This document shows, piece after piece, positions 27,888-36,713 of a DNA stretch of 41,966 nucleotides. Positions within the stretch are counted from its first letter, which is position 1, and each line of letters opens with the position of its first letter. A program made the position numbers and the translations under genes. The notes under the pieces are model-generated. The model worked only from the letters and a program-made list of their open reading frames with translations, was not told the origin of the DNA and searched no databases. Origin of the DNA: Oscillospiraceae bacterium (GTDB lineage Bacteria > Bacillota > Clostridia > Oscillospirales > Acutalibacteraceae); the NCBI GenBank assembly GCA_031259495.1, contig JAIRLJ010000006.1, forward strand, positions 1 through 41,966, in the 5' to 3' direction.

Positions 27888-28145
27888 AAAAAACAAAAAA
27901 AACAAAAGTTAGATATTCGAATAGGCGAATACTTTGATGAACAGATTTTAAGTGGCAGCCAAGGCGAAAATTTCGTAGGAAGAAATAAAATTTTTCCATA
28001 TCAAAACTCAGCGAATTGTAAAAAGTGCTCAACCAAATTTGTTGAAAATATTAAAAAATTTAATGCTACCTATGATATAAAAAATTTATACAACATTAAT
28101 AAATGCGAAACATGCTATAAAAACTGGGAAATGTTTGTAAAGTAA
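27888..28145 (+). pseudogene. Fragment with two CxxC pairs, unidentified
   Basis: An 85-codon open stretch with no usable start. The first part reads LDIRIGEYFDEQILSG, then CKKCSTKF and, about 30 residues later, CETCYKNWEMFVK before the stop. Two CxxC pairs suggest a zinc or iron-sulphur site, for example the SPASM tail of a radical-SAM enzyme or a zinc ribbon. An ATG at 27884 is one base out of frame across a run of A, so a single shift has probably cut off the N-terminus. I cannot name the family. Confidence 0.45.
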
Positions 28146-28196
28146 AGGATTCACTAAGCATTGCTTAGAGAACTTTTGATATATTTGGGAGTTCCA

Positions 28197-28250
28197 ATGA
28201 AAACTAAAAATAAAACAAAAAAATTTATAACTGATATTTTACTATATTAA
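28197..28250 (+). CDS. Seventeen-codon mini-ORF with its own ribosome site
   Basis: An ATG five bases after GGGAG opens a 17-residue basic peptide (MKTKNKTKKFITDILLY) that stops 17 bases before the next start. It could be a leader peptide, a truncated precursor peptide of the adjacent eroded cluster, or chance. Only the good ribosome site supports it. Confidence 0.25.
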   Translation: MKTKNKTKKFITDILLY

Positions 28251-28267
28251 AAAAAGGAACAAAACAA

Positions 28268-28585
28268 ATGATTACTAAGAGTTTTATATTAAAAGCTCGT
28301 CTATTTGAAAATGGAATTAATATCTCTAAAAATGCAAAAAAATTTCTAAATTCTAAATCAAGTACCTGGTTTATGGATAATCATTATATCACGTGTACTG
28401 GAATTTTAATGCATTTTGAAGATCAATATATTACCGTTATTTCCATATGGAGAAGCAAATATTCTTTCAAATGCAGAAATGCAGAGTTATTTATTTCAGT
28501 AAAACTAAAAAGTGAGCAAATTTGCGAAAAATATGGTATTAGGATGGGTCCACTTTGTAAGCCATGTTCTCATAACACGCTCTAG
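28268..28585 (+). pseudogene. Unidentified protein of the accessory island, frameshifted
   Basis: A gene starts at ATG 28268 behind AAAGGAAC. The first 55 residues look like real protein (KARLFENGINISKNAKKFL, HYITCTGILMHFEDQYITV). At about 28434 a better continuation appears in another frame (PLFPYGEANILSNAEMQSYL) and stops at 28500. The remaining part of the first frame (ISIWRSKYSF onward) looks like nonsense. I conclude there is one frameshift and decay after it. It lies just before the ATP-grasp remnant. Function is unknown. Confidence 0.45.
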
Positions 28586-28595
28586 GAATAACAAT

Positions 28596-29512
28596 ATGAA
28601 AAAAATTTATGTTGGCCCAAAACGAACAACTATTGAAAACAGCGACTTCTTCGATAACTCCATTACGTTATTTGAAAATAAAGCTAGTTTTGATTTTTGG
28701 AATCCAAATACAAATTCTTTACAAATTTCGCTGTATAGTTAAGAAAATAGCAAAACTAACTGAACCAACAGAAATAATGATGCATAATCCTAAACTTATA
28801 GCCGAATGTGTAATGCCTCAAAACATGTAAGACAAATTTGCAAAAATTCAGAGTTTATTCTTGAGATTTTGGATGATAAAAATCAAACACATAAACTTAT
28901 GAAAAATATTGTCCCTATGCTCGATTACAAAACAATAAAGGAAAAAGACTTTGATTACAATAAATTTTGTACAACCTCAAAAGATTTAGTTGTACAGCTT
29001 CCATTTGGAAGTGGTGGTTCAAAAACATATCTCATTAATCAAGAAAATTACAGACAAATTAAATTTATTCCAGATTATGATTACTCAGTTTCTACGTATC
29101 AACATAATAACACACCGTATAATATCCACTGTGTAATTAGCCGAGATCAGATTGAACTTTTTTCGCCCTCTGAGGAAAATTTTAAAATTTCTAATATAAT
29201 TGAATACATTAAGTAATAACTTTGAAATTGAAATCTCAAACGACGTTAGAAATAAACTTGCTTTATACTCTATTGAGATATGTAAAAATACAATCAATGG
29301 GTTACCTTGGAGTACTTGGAATTGATTATATCTACGCAAATGGCAAACTATATTTTATAGAAATTAATCCAAGATTTCAGAGTTCCACACAGCAACTAGA
29401 TTATCTGTTGAAAAAGAGTAGTTTGTCATCAATTTTTGATTATAATTATCGTGCCTTTAAGGATAAAGAAATGCCAGGCACAAAAAATATGTTACTATCT
29501 GTTTTCTCATAA
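28596..29512 (+). pseudogene. Broken ATP-grasp ligase
   Basis: Pieces of one ATP-grasp protein in order. The N-terminal part is KKIYVGPKRTTIENSDFF (from 28596). A second frame gives EPTEIMMHNPKLIAECV (near 28770). A third (28806-29216) carries the phosphate loop VQLPFGSGGSKTYL. A fourth (29222-29512) carries the metal-binding YFIEINPRFQSSTQQLDY. At least three frameshifts break it, near 28740, 28830 and 29290. ATP-grasp enzymes ligate carboxylates to amines, and stand-alone copies near ABC exporters often make modified peptides. This copy cannot make a full protein without several shifts. Confidence 0.8.
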
Positions 29513-29611
29513 AATTTTGTTTTAATTTCCGTTAAGGTTTTATCAAACAGAAAAAAATAAGAACTAATATCAAAAAAAACAAAAGTTATTATGCAATGGA
29601 GGTTTTCAATA

Positions 29612-29878
29612 ATGTGTACACTGAAAAGAAGTCAGCTAAAAGTTGGTTCTATTGTCAAACCAAGCGGATTCCCGGAAGAAAAAGTTGTTACTGTAGAAAA
29701 TTGTTCATTGGAAAATTTTATTAATGGCAATAACAAAAAATTTTGGCTCTGTTGGACGATTAGAACAAATTCCCCAAAGTTATTACGAAAATATTTAATA
29801 GTTGATTGGAGAACAAACGGAATAATCGTTTGGACAAAATCAAACATGAATTTTGCACCAACTGATTCAAAATTATAG
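29612..29878 (+). CDS. Unrecognised 88-residue protein of the accessory island
   Basis: An ATG nine bases after GGAGG opens an 88-residue soluble protein. It has a KVGSIVKPSGFPEEKVVTVENC strand-rich beginning and a second half with KFWLCWTIRTNSPKLLRKYL. There is no signal, membrane segment or motif I know. It sits between the broken ATP-grasp and the broken exporter and may be a peptide-binding or carrier partner, but that is only context. The ribosome site and open frame make it a likely gene, or a recently intact one. Confidence 0.5.
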   Translation: MCTLKRSQLKVGSIVKPSGFPEEKVVTVENCSLENFINGNNKKFWLCWTIRTNSPKLLRKYLIVDWRTNGIIVWTKSNMNFAPTDSKL

Positions 29879-29933
29879 GTAGAACGAAGCGATCTATTTA
29901 GAAAAGTCTGAGGCAATTAGGGCAATCACCTAT

Positions 29934-31467
29934 TTGGCTATATTAATTGTGTTACTTTATATTATTTTTTTCTTTTGCAAAAGATATACGGAATATAAAG
30001 GTAAAATGTTTGCTTCAAAAATAGAAGCAGACATTGAAAATGACTTATTTAAGCACTTCCAAAAGCAAGATTTTAGTTTTTATGATGAACAAAAAATTGG
30101 AGAGCTGATGTCGCATATCACAACAGATGCATACAACTTGACTAATGTTATTAAGTCTACACCGGAGATTATATTAGGCGTCTTCATAAGATTTCTAGTA
30201 GTTTTTGCATTTTTATTTTTTTACAATAAAGCATTCGGATTAATATTATTAAGTGCTTTTGTTTTAAATTTTATTTTTATGTGGAATATTTTGTCCAAAG
30301 TTCAAAAAGCAAATAAACATTTACGTGAAATTTTTTCTAATATTCCATCTGATCTAGAAGAAAATTTATCTGGAATAAAAACTGTTAGATCGTTTGCAAA
30401 TTAGCAAATTGAGACTGCGAAATTTACCAAATGTATCTCAGGGCAAAAATAAGTTATATGGTGTAAACAGTATTTTTTATTCCGAATTATTGTCGTTTGT
30501 TATTGCAATTGCTCCGATAATTACAGTTGTTGGATCAATTTTTGTAATAAATAATATTTTAACAATTGGTGATATAATAACATTCATACTTTATGTAGGC
30601 GTTCTTGAAAACCCTCTTTGGGATATTGTAAATATAAGCGAATTTGTTAGAGAGGGAATTGTTGGATCCAATATGATTATTGATGTTTTAGAAGTAAAAC
30701 CCCGAATAACTGATTTTTCAAATGCAGTAAATTTAGAGCATGTAAGTGGAGTAATTGAATTTAAAGATGTATTTTTTAGATATGATAAAACGAGTAAAAA
30801 TATTTTTGAAAAATCAAACTTAAAAATAGATGCAGATGAATGTGTTGCGTTAGTCGGGCCATCAGGTGTCGGTAAATCGACATTTGGTAATTTAATTCCG
30901 CGGTTCTATGATATTTTTAGCAGCAAAATTTTAATTGATGAAACTGATATCAAAAAAATAAAGTTATCCAGTCTACGAAAAAATATTGGCTTTGTTCGTC
31001 AAGATACGTTTTTGTTTTCCGGCACTATAATAGAAAATATTCGTTATGGTAAACCTGACGCTACTGATAAAAGAATAATAGAAGCTGCAAAAAATGCGTA
31101 TGCTCACGATTTCATCACTGGCTTTCCCGATGCGTACGACACACAAATAGGCACCAGAGGTCTAAAGCTTTCTGGTGGGCAAAGACAACGGTTGGCAATT
31201 GCTCGGGTATTTTTAAAAAATCCACCTATTTTGATTTTTGACGAAGCGACGTCGAGCCTTGATATCGAAAGCGAACGTTACATACAAAAATCTATGGAAA
31301 AATTAGCTGAAAATCGGACAACAATTGTGACTGCACATAGACTTTCAACAATCAGAAATGCAAAAAGAATTTTGATAATGAAAGATGGAGGAATTGCTGA
31401 AGAAGGAACACATAAAAAATTAATTGTTAAAAACGGTGCATATGCTAAATTCTATAATCTATTGTGA
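29934..31467 (+). pseudogene. Broken ABC exporter (fused membrane and ATPase domains)
   Basis: Remnant of a half-size ABC exporter. The first frame (to 30404) has the YDEQKIGELMSHITTDAYNL segment and membrane helices. The second (from about 30440) has further helices and an ATPase with all motifs: Walker A GPSGVGKST, signature LSGGQRQR, Walker B ILIFDEATSSLD and the H-loop TAHRLST. An in-frame TAG at about 30402 replaces the Glu expected in FANE-QIE, and a one-base shift follows at about 30440 in a run of A. The first membrane helix also seems lost. The ATPase half could still be translated alone, but the exporter is probably dead. Confidence 0.85.
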
Positions 31468-31522
31468 AATAGAGGGACTTATTGCAATAAATAAAAATTT
31501 TAAAGTTATAAAAAGGTAAAAA

Positions 31523-31759
31523 ATGAACATTTTGGACTTTACTTGGGCTATTGCTACAACTTCAATCATAGGTACAATTTTTAACATTAAAAAAAAGGTA
31601 ATTTGTTTTTACTTATGGGGAGCATGCGAAATAATATGTCTGATAATTGATACAAAAACCCATCAGTATGGCAGAGCGTTTTTAGATATATTCAGTTTCG
31701 GCATGAATATTTACGGAATAATTGCTTGGACTAAAGAAAATAAAGAAGGACAAAAATGA
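31523..31759 (+). CDS. Small three-helix membrane protein A (PnuC-like half)
   Basis: A protein of 78 residues with three hydrophobic segments (about 5-22, 27-43 and 52-69). The last holds GRAFLDIFSFGMNIYGIIAW, a pattern like the YGxxxW end of PnuC-type vitamin transporters, though the protein is only half as long. The start has AAAGG upstream. It overlaps the next gene by four bases (ATGA) and is clearly paralogous to it. Both are intact among decayed neighbours. Small three-helix halves work as dimers in the SemiSWEET family, so a heterodimer with its neighbour is possible. Confidence 0.7.
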   Translation: MNILDFTWAIATTSIIGTIFNIKKKVICFYLWGACEIICLIIDTKTHQYGRAFLDIFSFGMNIYGIIAWTKENKEGQK

Positions 31760-32040
31760 ATAACTTCGATTATACTTGGATTACTGCAATAATCTCGATT
31801 ATAGCTTCATACCTTAATGTTAAAAAGAAAGTTGTTTGTTTTTATTTATGGGATGCAACTTTGATATTTCATGCTATAGTAGACATCAAAAATCAACAAT
31901 ATGGCCGGGCATTTTTAGATATATTTTTATTAGGAATAAATATCTATGGCATAACTGTTTGGGCAAAAGACAAAAAAACAAAAGAGGAAAGTAACTATAA
32001 CGTGATAATAAATAAAGATAAAAATATTAAAAAAACTTAG
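31756..32040 (+). CDS. Small three-helix membrane protein B (paralogue of A)
   Basis: A protein of 94 residues, about half identical to its upstream neighbour over the first 75 residues, with shared blocks VKKKV-CFYLW, QYGRAFLDIF and NIYGI-W. It has three predicted helices and a longer lysine-rich tail. It begins inside the last codon of protein A (ATGA overlap), so the two are translated together. A tandem duplication followed by divergence is the simplest origin. The substrate is unknown; a nicotinamide- or other vitamin-type compound is a guess from the PnuC-like third helix. Confidence 0.7.
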   Translation: MNNFDYTWITAIISIIASYLNVKKKVVCFYLWDATLIFHAIVDIKNQQYGRAFLDIFLLGINIYGITVWAKDKKTKEESNYNVIINKDKNIKKT

Positions 32041-33316
32041 TTAAACCTAAAGAATTAAGCATAGATGAAAGATTTAGACTTCAAATTAGAAATCGCGAAA
32101 CGTCAGAACTTACTTATAATACAGATGTAGATTTTACTAAAAAAGTATGAGATTGAGGTTAAGGCGAGGGATGGAATAGGAGACCGATTCCTAGATTGTC
32201 ATTAATACTCCATTGTGTTGTTTTAGCAATTAAAATCTGTATTTCTGAATGATATAGTGATATTCTCGACTTTTGTTTCAACATAACTTTTAAACCCCGA
32301 CAACAAAAAGTGCCAGATCAGATAATAAGAAATCACACAGAGAAAAACATGAGCTTTGATTCTTTCGTCTATTCTTTGGTAAACCGGCCTGATTTCAGGT
32401 TTTGTTATTATTTATAGCCGTTTCTATGTTTATTAAGCTTCTATAGAGATTTACAGCATATTTAATTTGGCTTCTTGTCATCGTTTGTCCTTATATCGAA
32501 TTTTTCTGTAATTAATCCATGGAACTTGATTACTAAAATCTACACAGCAGAAATTAGAAAAAAGCTCAACTGTTTATTACTTTATTCATAGCTGTTATAT
32601 CAGATAAATTGTAAAAGTTTTGAATTAAAAAAATCGTAGTATTATTTTTAATTTAAACGTTTATTTTCCTTATTACCTTTGTGGTAATAAGGTCTAATTA
32701 ACTTTAACTACTCGTGTTATGAATAACTTTTTCAATTTGTTCAAGAAATTTCTTGAAATAGCTATTTTAAATCCTGATGAAACAAAATTATCTAATCCTT
32801 CTTCTCCGGTTAAAATTTATCTCCAATAGGTTAAATAGTTGAGATAAAGACGATCAAGAAGTGCGCCGCTTAGTAGAAAATACAAATATAAACCTGGAAC
32901 TTTTAGGAGAGGAAGATATCGATGGTATCCATTTTGTTGTTTATAGTTTTTCTAATTTTTCGCCTTACGCTTTTATAGATAAATTAAACGAACAAGAATA
33001 AAAAGATCTCTGGTGGAAAAACAACAAATCTTAGGCAATAACACTCAGCATAATGTTACCTTACTTGCTGTCAGTGAAGTTGGTTGGTGGTACTTTGTTT
33101 GAGTTAAAGAGAGGAAAAGAGAAGAAGAGGAAAAAAAGAGTTAGTTTTGCAGGAAGTTTAGTACAGGTTTCAGTTTTATCTGCAAAAAAACTTAGCGAAA
33201 TTTTTTAGAAAACTAAAATATATTCGGTCAAGAAAAGCCTATCGGAACTTTTTCAGAAGGCAAATTTATTATTTTTGCATGGTCACGATTTTTTCATAAT
33301 AGCTGTATTATGCTTT
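32041..33316. other. Eroded region with transposase and protein scars
   Basis: About 1.3 kb without an intact gene. Readable scraps are SIDERFRLQIRNRETSELTY (near 32060), an IS1634-like transposase end on the minus strand (32223-32481) and a 50-residue reading near 32848-33000 (GEEDIDGIHFVVYSFSNFSP, ending NEQE). An open stretch near 33040-33210 is rich in lysine. None has a family I can name apart from the transposase. Confidence 0.5.
32223..32481 (-). mobile_element. Fragment of an IS1634-like (IS4 superfamily) transposase
   Basis: On the minus strand, from an ATG at 32481, AVNLYRSLINIETAIN leads after a one-base shift into PEIRPVYQRIDERIKAHVFL. This is the conserved C-terminal block of IS1634-type transposases, normally seen as R-P-V-Y-H then R-I-x-A-H. 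The frame continues about 30 residues to a stop near 32223. The catalytic core and terminal repeats are gone, so this is a dead end-fragment. Confidence 0.65.
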
Positions 33317-33541
33317 ATGAAAGATTGTTTGATTTTAATCGGTTCTATGACAAAAGCTTTACAGGCTCAAAAAATTTTGGAACAACATGGAGTAAAATCT
33401 GATATAAGAAAAACTATTAATAGTAAAGATGGTTGTGGATATTGTGTTTTTGCACCAAATAATACAAAAAATGCTATTTTAGTGCTTCAAAAAAATAATA
33501 TAAAAATAAAAGGAAGATTTCCTTTAGAGGGATTTTCTTGA
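33317..33541 (+). CDS. DUF3343 (putative Se/S carrier-like) protein
   Basis: A protein of 74 residues with the family pattern GSMTKALQAQKILEQHGV, then CGYCVFAP and a short C-terminal strand. DUF3343 proteins are small partners of cysteine desulfurase or selenium-handling enzymes. The ATG at 33317 gives the natural N-terminus; an in-frame TTG at 33275 would add a hydrophobic stretch that does not belong. The ribosome site is poor. Its stop overlaps the TTG start of the next gene (TTGA), so the two are coupled. Confidence 0.7.
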   Translation: MKDCLILIGSMTKALQAQKILEQHGVKSDIRKTINSKDGCGYCVFAPNNTKNAILVLQKNNIKIKGRFPLEGFS

Positions 33542-34698
33542 TTTACTTGGATAATGCAGCCACAACTTTTCCAAAACCGAAATCTGTTTTGAAAGCCGTA
33601 AAAACAGCACTAAACGATTACGGTGGAAATCCGGGAAGAAGTTCACACAAATTTGCTATAAAAACTGCTAAAGAAATCTATGACACCAGATTATTGCTCG
33701 CTGAGTTTTTTGGATGCCCAAAGATTGAAAATGTTATTTTTACACCGAGTTGTACTTATGGTATAAATTTGGTTTTAAGAGGCCTTCTGAAAAATAATAG
33801 CCACGTAGTAATTTCTAATGTAGAACACAATGCTGTGTTAAGACCTATTGTAGGTTTAACTGATAGTGGAATAAAATTCAGTAAAGCTAGAATTTCTTTA
33901 AAAAATGACGATGAAACTGTAAATAATTTCAGAAAAAAAATTTGTAAAAACACAAAATTGTTAGCTTGTTTGAGTGCTTCAAATGTATTTGGAGCAAAAC
34001 TTCCTATAAAAAAGCTTGCTAAACTTGCCCATGACAATAATGCTTTATTCTTGTTGGATGCTGCACAGACAGCTGGACTTGTAGATATAAATGTTTCGAA
34101 AAGTAAAATAGATTTTTTGTGTTTTCCAGCACATAAAAATTTGTACGGACCTATGGGGCTAGGAGTCTTGATAATTAATACAGATATAAAATTAAAGCCG
34201 CTAACATATGGCGGCACTGGAGTTAAATCACGCTATTACAAGCAACCCGATGTGCTTCCCGAAAAATTCGAAAGTGGCACTATAAATGTTCCTGGGATTC
34301 TTGGTTTAAAAGCAGGTTTAAAATTTGTAAACAAAATAGGAACTGAATATATATTTGAACACGAAAAAGACTTGATGCTGAAATTTTATAATGCTGCTTT
34401 AGAAAATATTGCTGGCAAAAATATTATAAAATTTTATACAAACGACTCTCTTATTAAAAAATTTCCCGGTGTAATTTCTTTTAATTTTAAAAATAAAAAT
34501 AGTGAACTGATAGCAAGCATCCTCGATGAATTTAATATAGCTGTTAGAGCAGGGTTACACTGTTCTCCCTTAGCGCATAAATTTCTGGGCACTCTAGATT
34601 GTGGAACCGTACGTGTTTCACCATGCATTTTTACTAATAAAAAGCAAATAGACAAATTAATTTCTTGTTTAATAAAATTAAATTTTTCTCAAAACTAG
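33538..34698 (+). CDS. Class V aminotransferase, cysteine desulfurase/selenocysteine lyase type
   Basis: A PLP enzyme of 386 residues that removes sulfur (or selenium) from cysteine. It has the opening YLDNAATTFPKP, the VEHNA block, the PLP lysine in FPAHKNLYGP and the late cysteine in GLHCSPLAH, which matches the SufS/selenocysteine-lyase group more than NifS. The start is TTG and translation is coupled to the DUF3343 protein, a typical pair. No iron-sulphur scaffold genes lie nearby, so the sulfur acceptor is unknown. The sequence is full length. Confidence 0.9.
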   Translation: MIYLDNAATTFPKPKSVLKAVKTALNDYGGNPGRSSHKFAIKTAKEIYDTRLLLAEFFGCPKIENVIFTPSCTYGINLVLRGLLKNNSHVVISNVEHNAVLRPIVGLTDSGIKFSKARISLKNDDETVNNFRKKICKNTKLLACLSASNVFGAKLPIKKLAKLAHDNNALFLLDAAQTAGLVDINVSKSKIDFLCFPAHKNLYGPMGLGVLIINTDIKLKPLTYGGTGVKSRYYKQPDVLPEKFESGTINVPGILGLKAGLKFVNKIGTEYIFEHEKDLMLKFYNAALENIAGKNIIKFYTNDSLIKKFPGVISFNFKNKNSELIASILDEFNIAVRAGLHCSPLAHKFLGTLDCGTVRVSPCIFTNKKQIDKLISCLIKLNFSQN

Positions 34699-34778
34699 AG
34701 AATATAAAAGTCTGTTTTTTCTACCCTTTTTTGTACACATAAAATCTAACCAAAAAATATATTTTTTTAGAAAACTTT

Positions 34779-35450
34779 CTAATTAATTTTTATAAGTTTA
34801 TTGAACACTGCAGTGTATTTGCTTGTAAATTTTTTATCTGTATGTAGGCTTCCAAAAAACCATGTTTTAAAATTTACATCCTTGGAAATACTATCAAAAA
34901 AAGTATTAATAAAATTTAATCTATTCGAAACTTTTTTTTCTATTAGATTTTTTATAGATCCAGGAGGCTCATGAGTTAATATATAATCGACTTTTCTATT
35001 AACAGAATCTAGATTTTTTATTGCAAAAGAAATCTCTTCTGATGTAGGCATTTCTTCTTTCCACCACTTGTTTTCTTGTAAACGTGCTTCTTTTTCTAAA
35101 CTCTCACCTCCACCAAATACAAAGATACTATGCCCATCAAGGTTATATATATGTCCACGCATAAGTCTATAAAGATTACCACATATATGTTGTACTCTAC
35201 CGCCAGCAAAACTTTCTTCTTTATATTTTTTAAGTAAATCAAAATTTTCGTGATTTCCATCCAGAAACAAAACCTTAAAACCAAAAGATCCTATTTTTGA
35301 GAGTATTTTTTCTTCTTCTATGCTCGCATCCCAAATAAAACCAAAATCGCCACAAATAATAAGCATATCTTTGGATTTAAGTTTCTTTTGGATATTTCGA
35401 TCAATAAAAGACTCAAACTCCCCGTGAGTATCTCCAGTTACATATATCAA
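34779..35450 (-). CDS. Metallophosphoesterase
   Basis: A calcineurin-like phosphoesterase, about 223 residues. The metal motifs GDTHGE, GDFGF, DGNHEN and THEPPG are all present; the last motif reads FGSLH where many members have FGHxH, so one histidine is replaced. The substrate is unknown and may be a nucleotide or phosphoprotein. The start is the TTG at 35450, seven bases after CGGAG; a longer reading from 35465 covers that ribosome site. It converges on the desulfurase gene, 80 bases away. Confidence 0.85.
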   Translation of the reverse strand: MIYVTGDTHGEFESFIDRNIQKKLKSKDMLIICGDFGFIWDASIEEEKILSKIGSFGFKVLFLDGNHENFDLLKKYKEESFAGGRVQHICGNLYRLMRGHIYNLDGHSIFVFGGGESLEKEARLQENKWWKEEMPTSEEISFAIKNLDSVNRKVDYILTHEPPGSIKNLIEKKVSNRLNFINTFFDSISKDVNFKTWFFGSLHTDKKFTSKYTAVFNKLIKIN

Positions 35451-35525
35451 AATATTTCTCCGCAATTTTTATTACTTTTTAGATTTTACTATTTTTTTTG
35501 TTTGCTATCAAAAAATCGTTGGAAG

Positions 35526-36677
35526 TTAGTTAGTTATGTTAGGGCTTTCGAATAAAAATTCTAAAAAATTGCGACGTGTAACGTCCAAATTATCTATAGC
35601 AAGCACAGACATACCGTTTTTTGTAACACTGGTATATTCATCGGATTTTGGCAAACGATACTCTGCAATTTCATAACACAGGTATGTTGGTATGCTTGAT
35701 ACGAGCTTAAGAATTTCTTCTTTGCTGAAATTAGTCGTAATTTTTGGTAGTGCTTTAAAAATCATACTTATTGTGTTAACAAAATTTGCAGAACGAAATC
35801 TATTTATTACAGCTTTAATCACTTCTCGTTGGCGAGCTGTTCTGCCAATATCTGAATCTATACAGTTTCTGTTTCTAACATGACATAAAGTTTGTTTAGG
35901 ATCTAAAAATTTTTCTCCATTTGAAATTTCAAGTTTTTTTGAAGAACCAGAAAATTTATTTATGTAATCACATTCATCTGCATCAAGTTTGATAGTTATT
36001 CCATCTACACACGCTATTACTTCTTCAAAGCCTTCAAAATCAAATTCACAATGTTTATTTACTTTAACTTTAAAATTTTTTTCAAAAGTTTCTATAGCAA
36101 GTTCTGCCCCTCCATATGCATGAGCATGATTAAACTTTTCAGCTTCATGACCTGGAATTTCTAATAAAGTGTCTCTCAGAAAGGAAGTAATTTTTATTTT
36201 CTTATGTCTATTATCAACAGAAAGCAAAAGTATAGAATCACTTCTCCCATTTTCACTCTGGTCATGTTTATCTAATCCAAAAACTAAAAAATTTGAAATT
36301 TTATTGTCAAAATAAAGCCCTTTAGAATTTTTGGAAACTTCATCGGCGACTTGCGTATTTTTTTTTCTTTTCCATTTGGTATTGCATTTACTATTTTTTG
36401 CAACAGTGCTCACAGCCGTTTTTTTATAGTTCACAGAATCTAGAGCTTTATTTATATATAAAACAGAACATACAAAAAAAATAAAGATAATTGACAAAAC
36501 AAAAAGTGCAATAAAAGCAACTACTTTAGCTGTTATCTTGGGGATTCTAAAATGGCAAAAGACATAACTTAAAAAACTTTTTTTAGGATTTTTTTTTAGA
36601 TTATAAAAAGCTTTTTCTGTTTTATTCGCTGATTCAAAATTATTTGACTCTTTATTTCCTTTAGGGCTATTTTGCAT
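35526..36677 (-). CDS. LytR-CpsA-Psr (LCP) family cell-wall ligase
   Basis: Transfers glycopolymers onto peptidoglycan at the outer face of the membrane, 383 residues. A lysine-rich cytoplasmic tail of about 50 residues is followed by one helix (about 52-74) and the LCP domain. The pyrophosphate-binding arginines and aspartates are visible in GRSDSILLLSVD, SFLRDTLLEIPG and VRNRNCIDSDIGRTARQ. The ATG has GGAGG upstream. It lies 36 bases after the ClpC-like gene. It suggests that the cell wall still carries an attached polymer. Confidence 0.9.
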   Translation of the reverse strand: MQNSPKGNKESNNFESANKTEKAFYNLKKNPKKSFLSYVFCHFRIPKITAKVVAFIALFVLSIIFIFFVCSVLYINKALDSVNYKKTAVSTVAKNSKCNTKWKRKKNTQVADEVSKNSKGLYFDNKISNFLVFGLDKHDQSENGRSDSILLLSVDNRHKKIKITSFLRDTLLEIPGHEAEKFNHAHAYGGAELAIETFEKNFKVKVNKHCEFDFEGFEEVIACVDGITIKLDADECDYINKFSGSSKKLEISNGEKFLDPKQTLCHVRNRNCIDSDIGRTARQREVIKAVINRFRSANFVNTISMIFKALPKITTNFSKEEILKLVSSIPTYLCYEIAEYRLPKSDEYTSVTKNGMSVLAIDNLDVTRRNFLEFLFESPNITN

Positions 36678-36713
36678 CTCAGCCTCCGTTGTATAAAAAA
36701 TAAAGTTAAATAA

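Larger units (their letters stand above)
27296..28196. other. Eroded region between ylxM and the accessory island
   Basis: About 900 bases with no intact gene. It holds an IS5-like transposase stub (27363-27449) and a CxxC-containing fragment (27888-28145). A reading near 27775-27880 (FTSNKNSFAIVANHPK, a stop, then ESRGYGVCKML) may join the CxxC fragment. A hairpin CTAAGC-ATT-GCTTAG lies at 28154-28168. The rest looks like decayed DNA. Confidence 0.5.

Noticed and set aside
28596-31467. Altered genetic code to explain the internal stops
   Set aside because: The interruptions are frame changes plus ordinary TAA, TAG and TGA codons, and intact genes in the window end with the same stops, so standard decay is the simpler reading.
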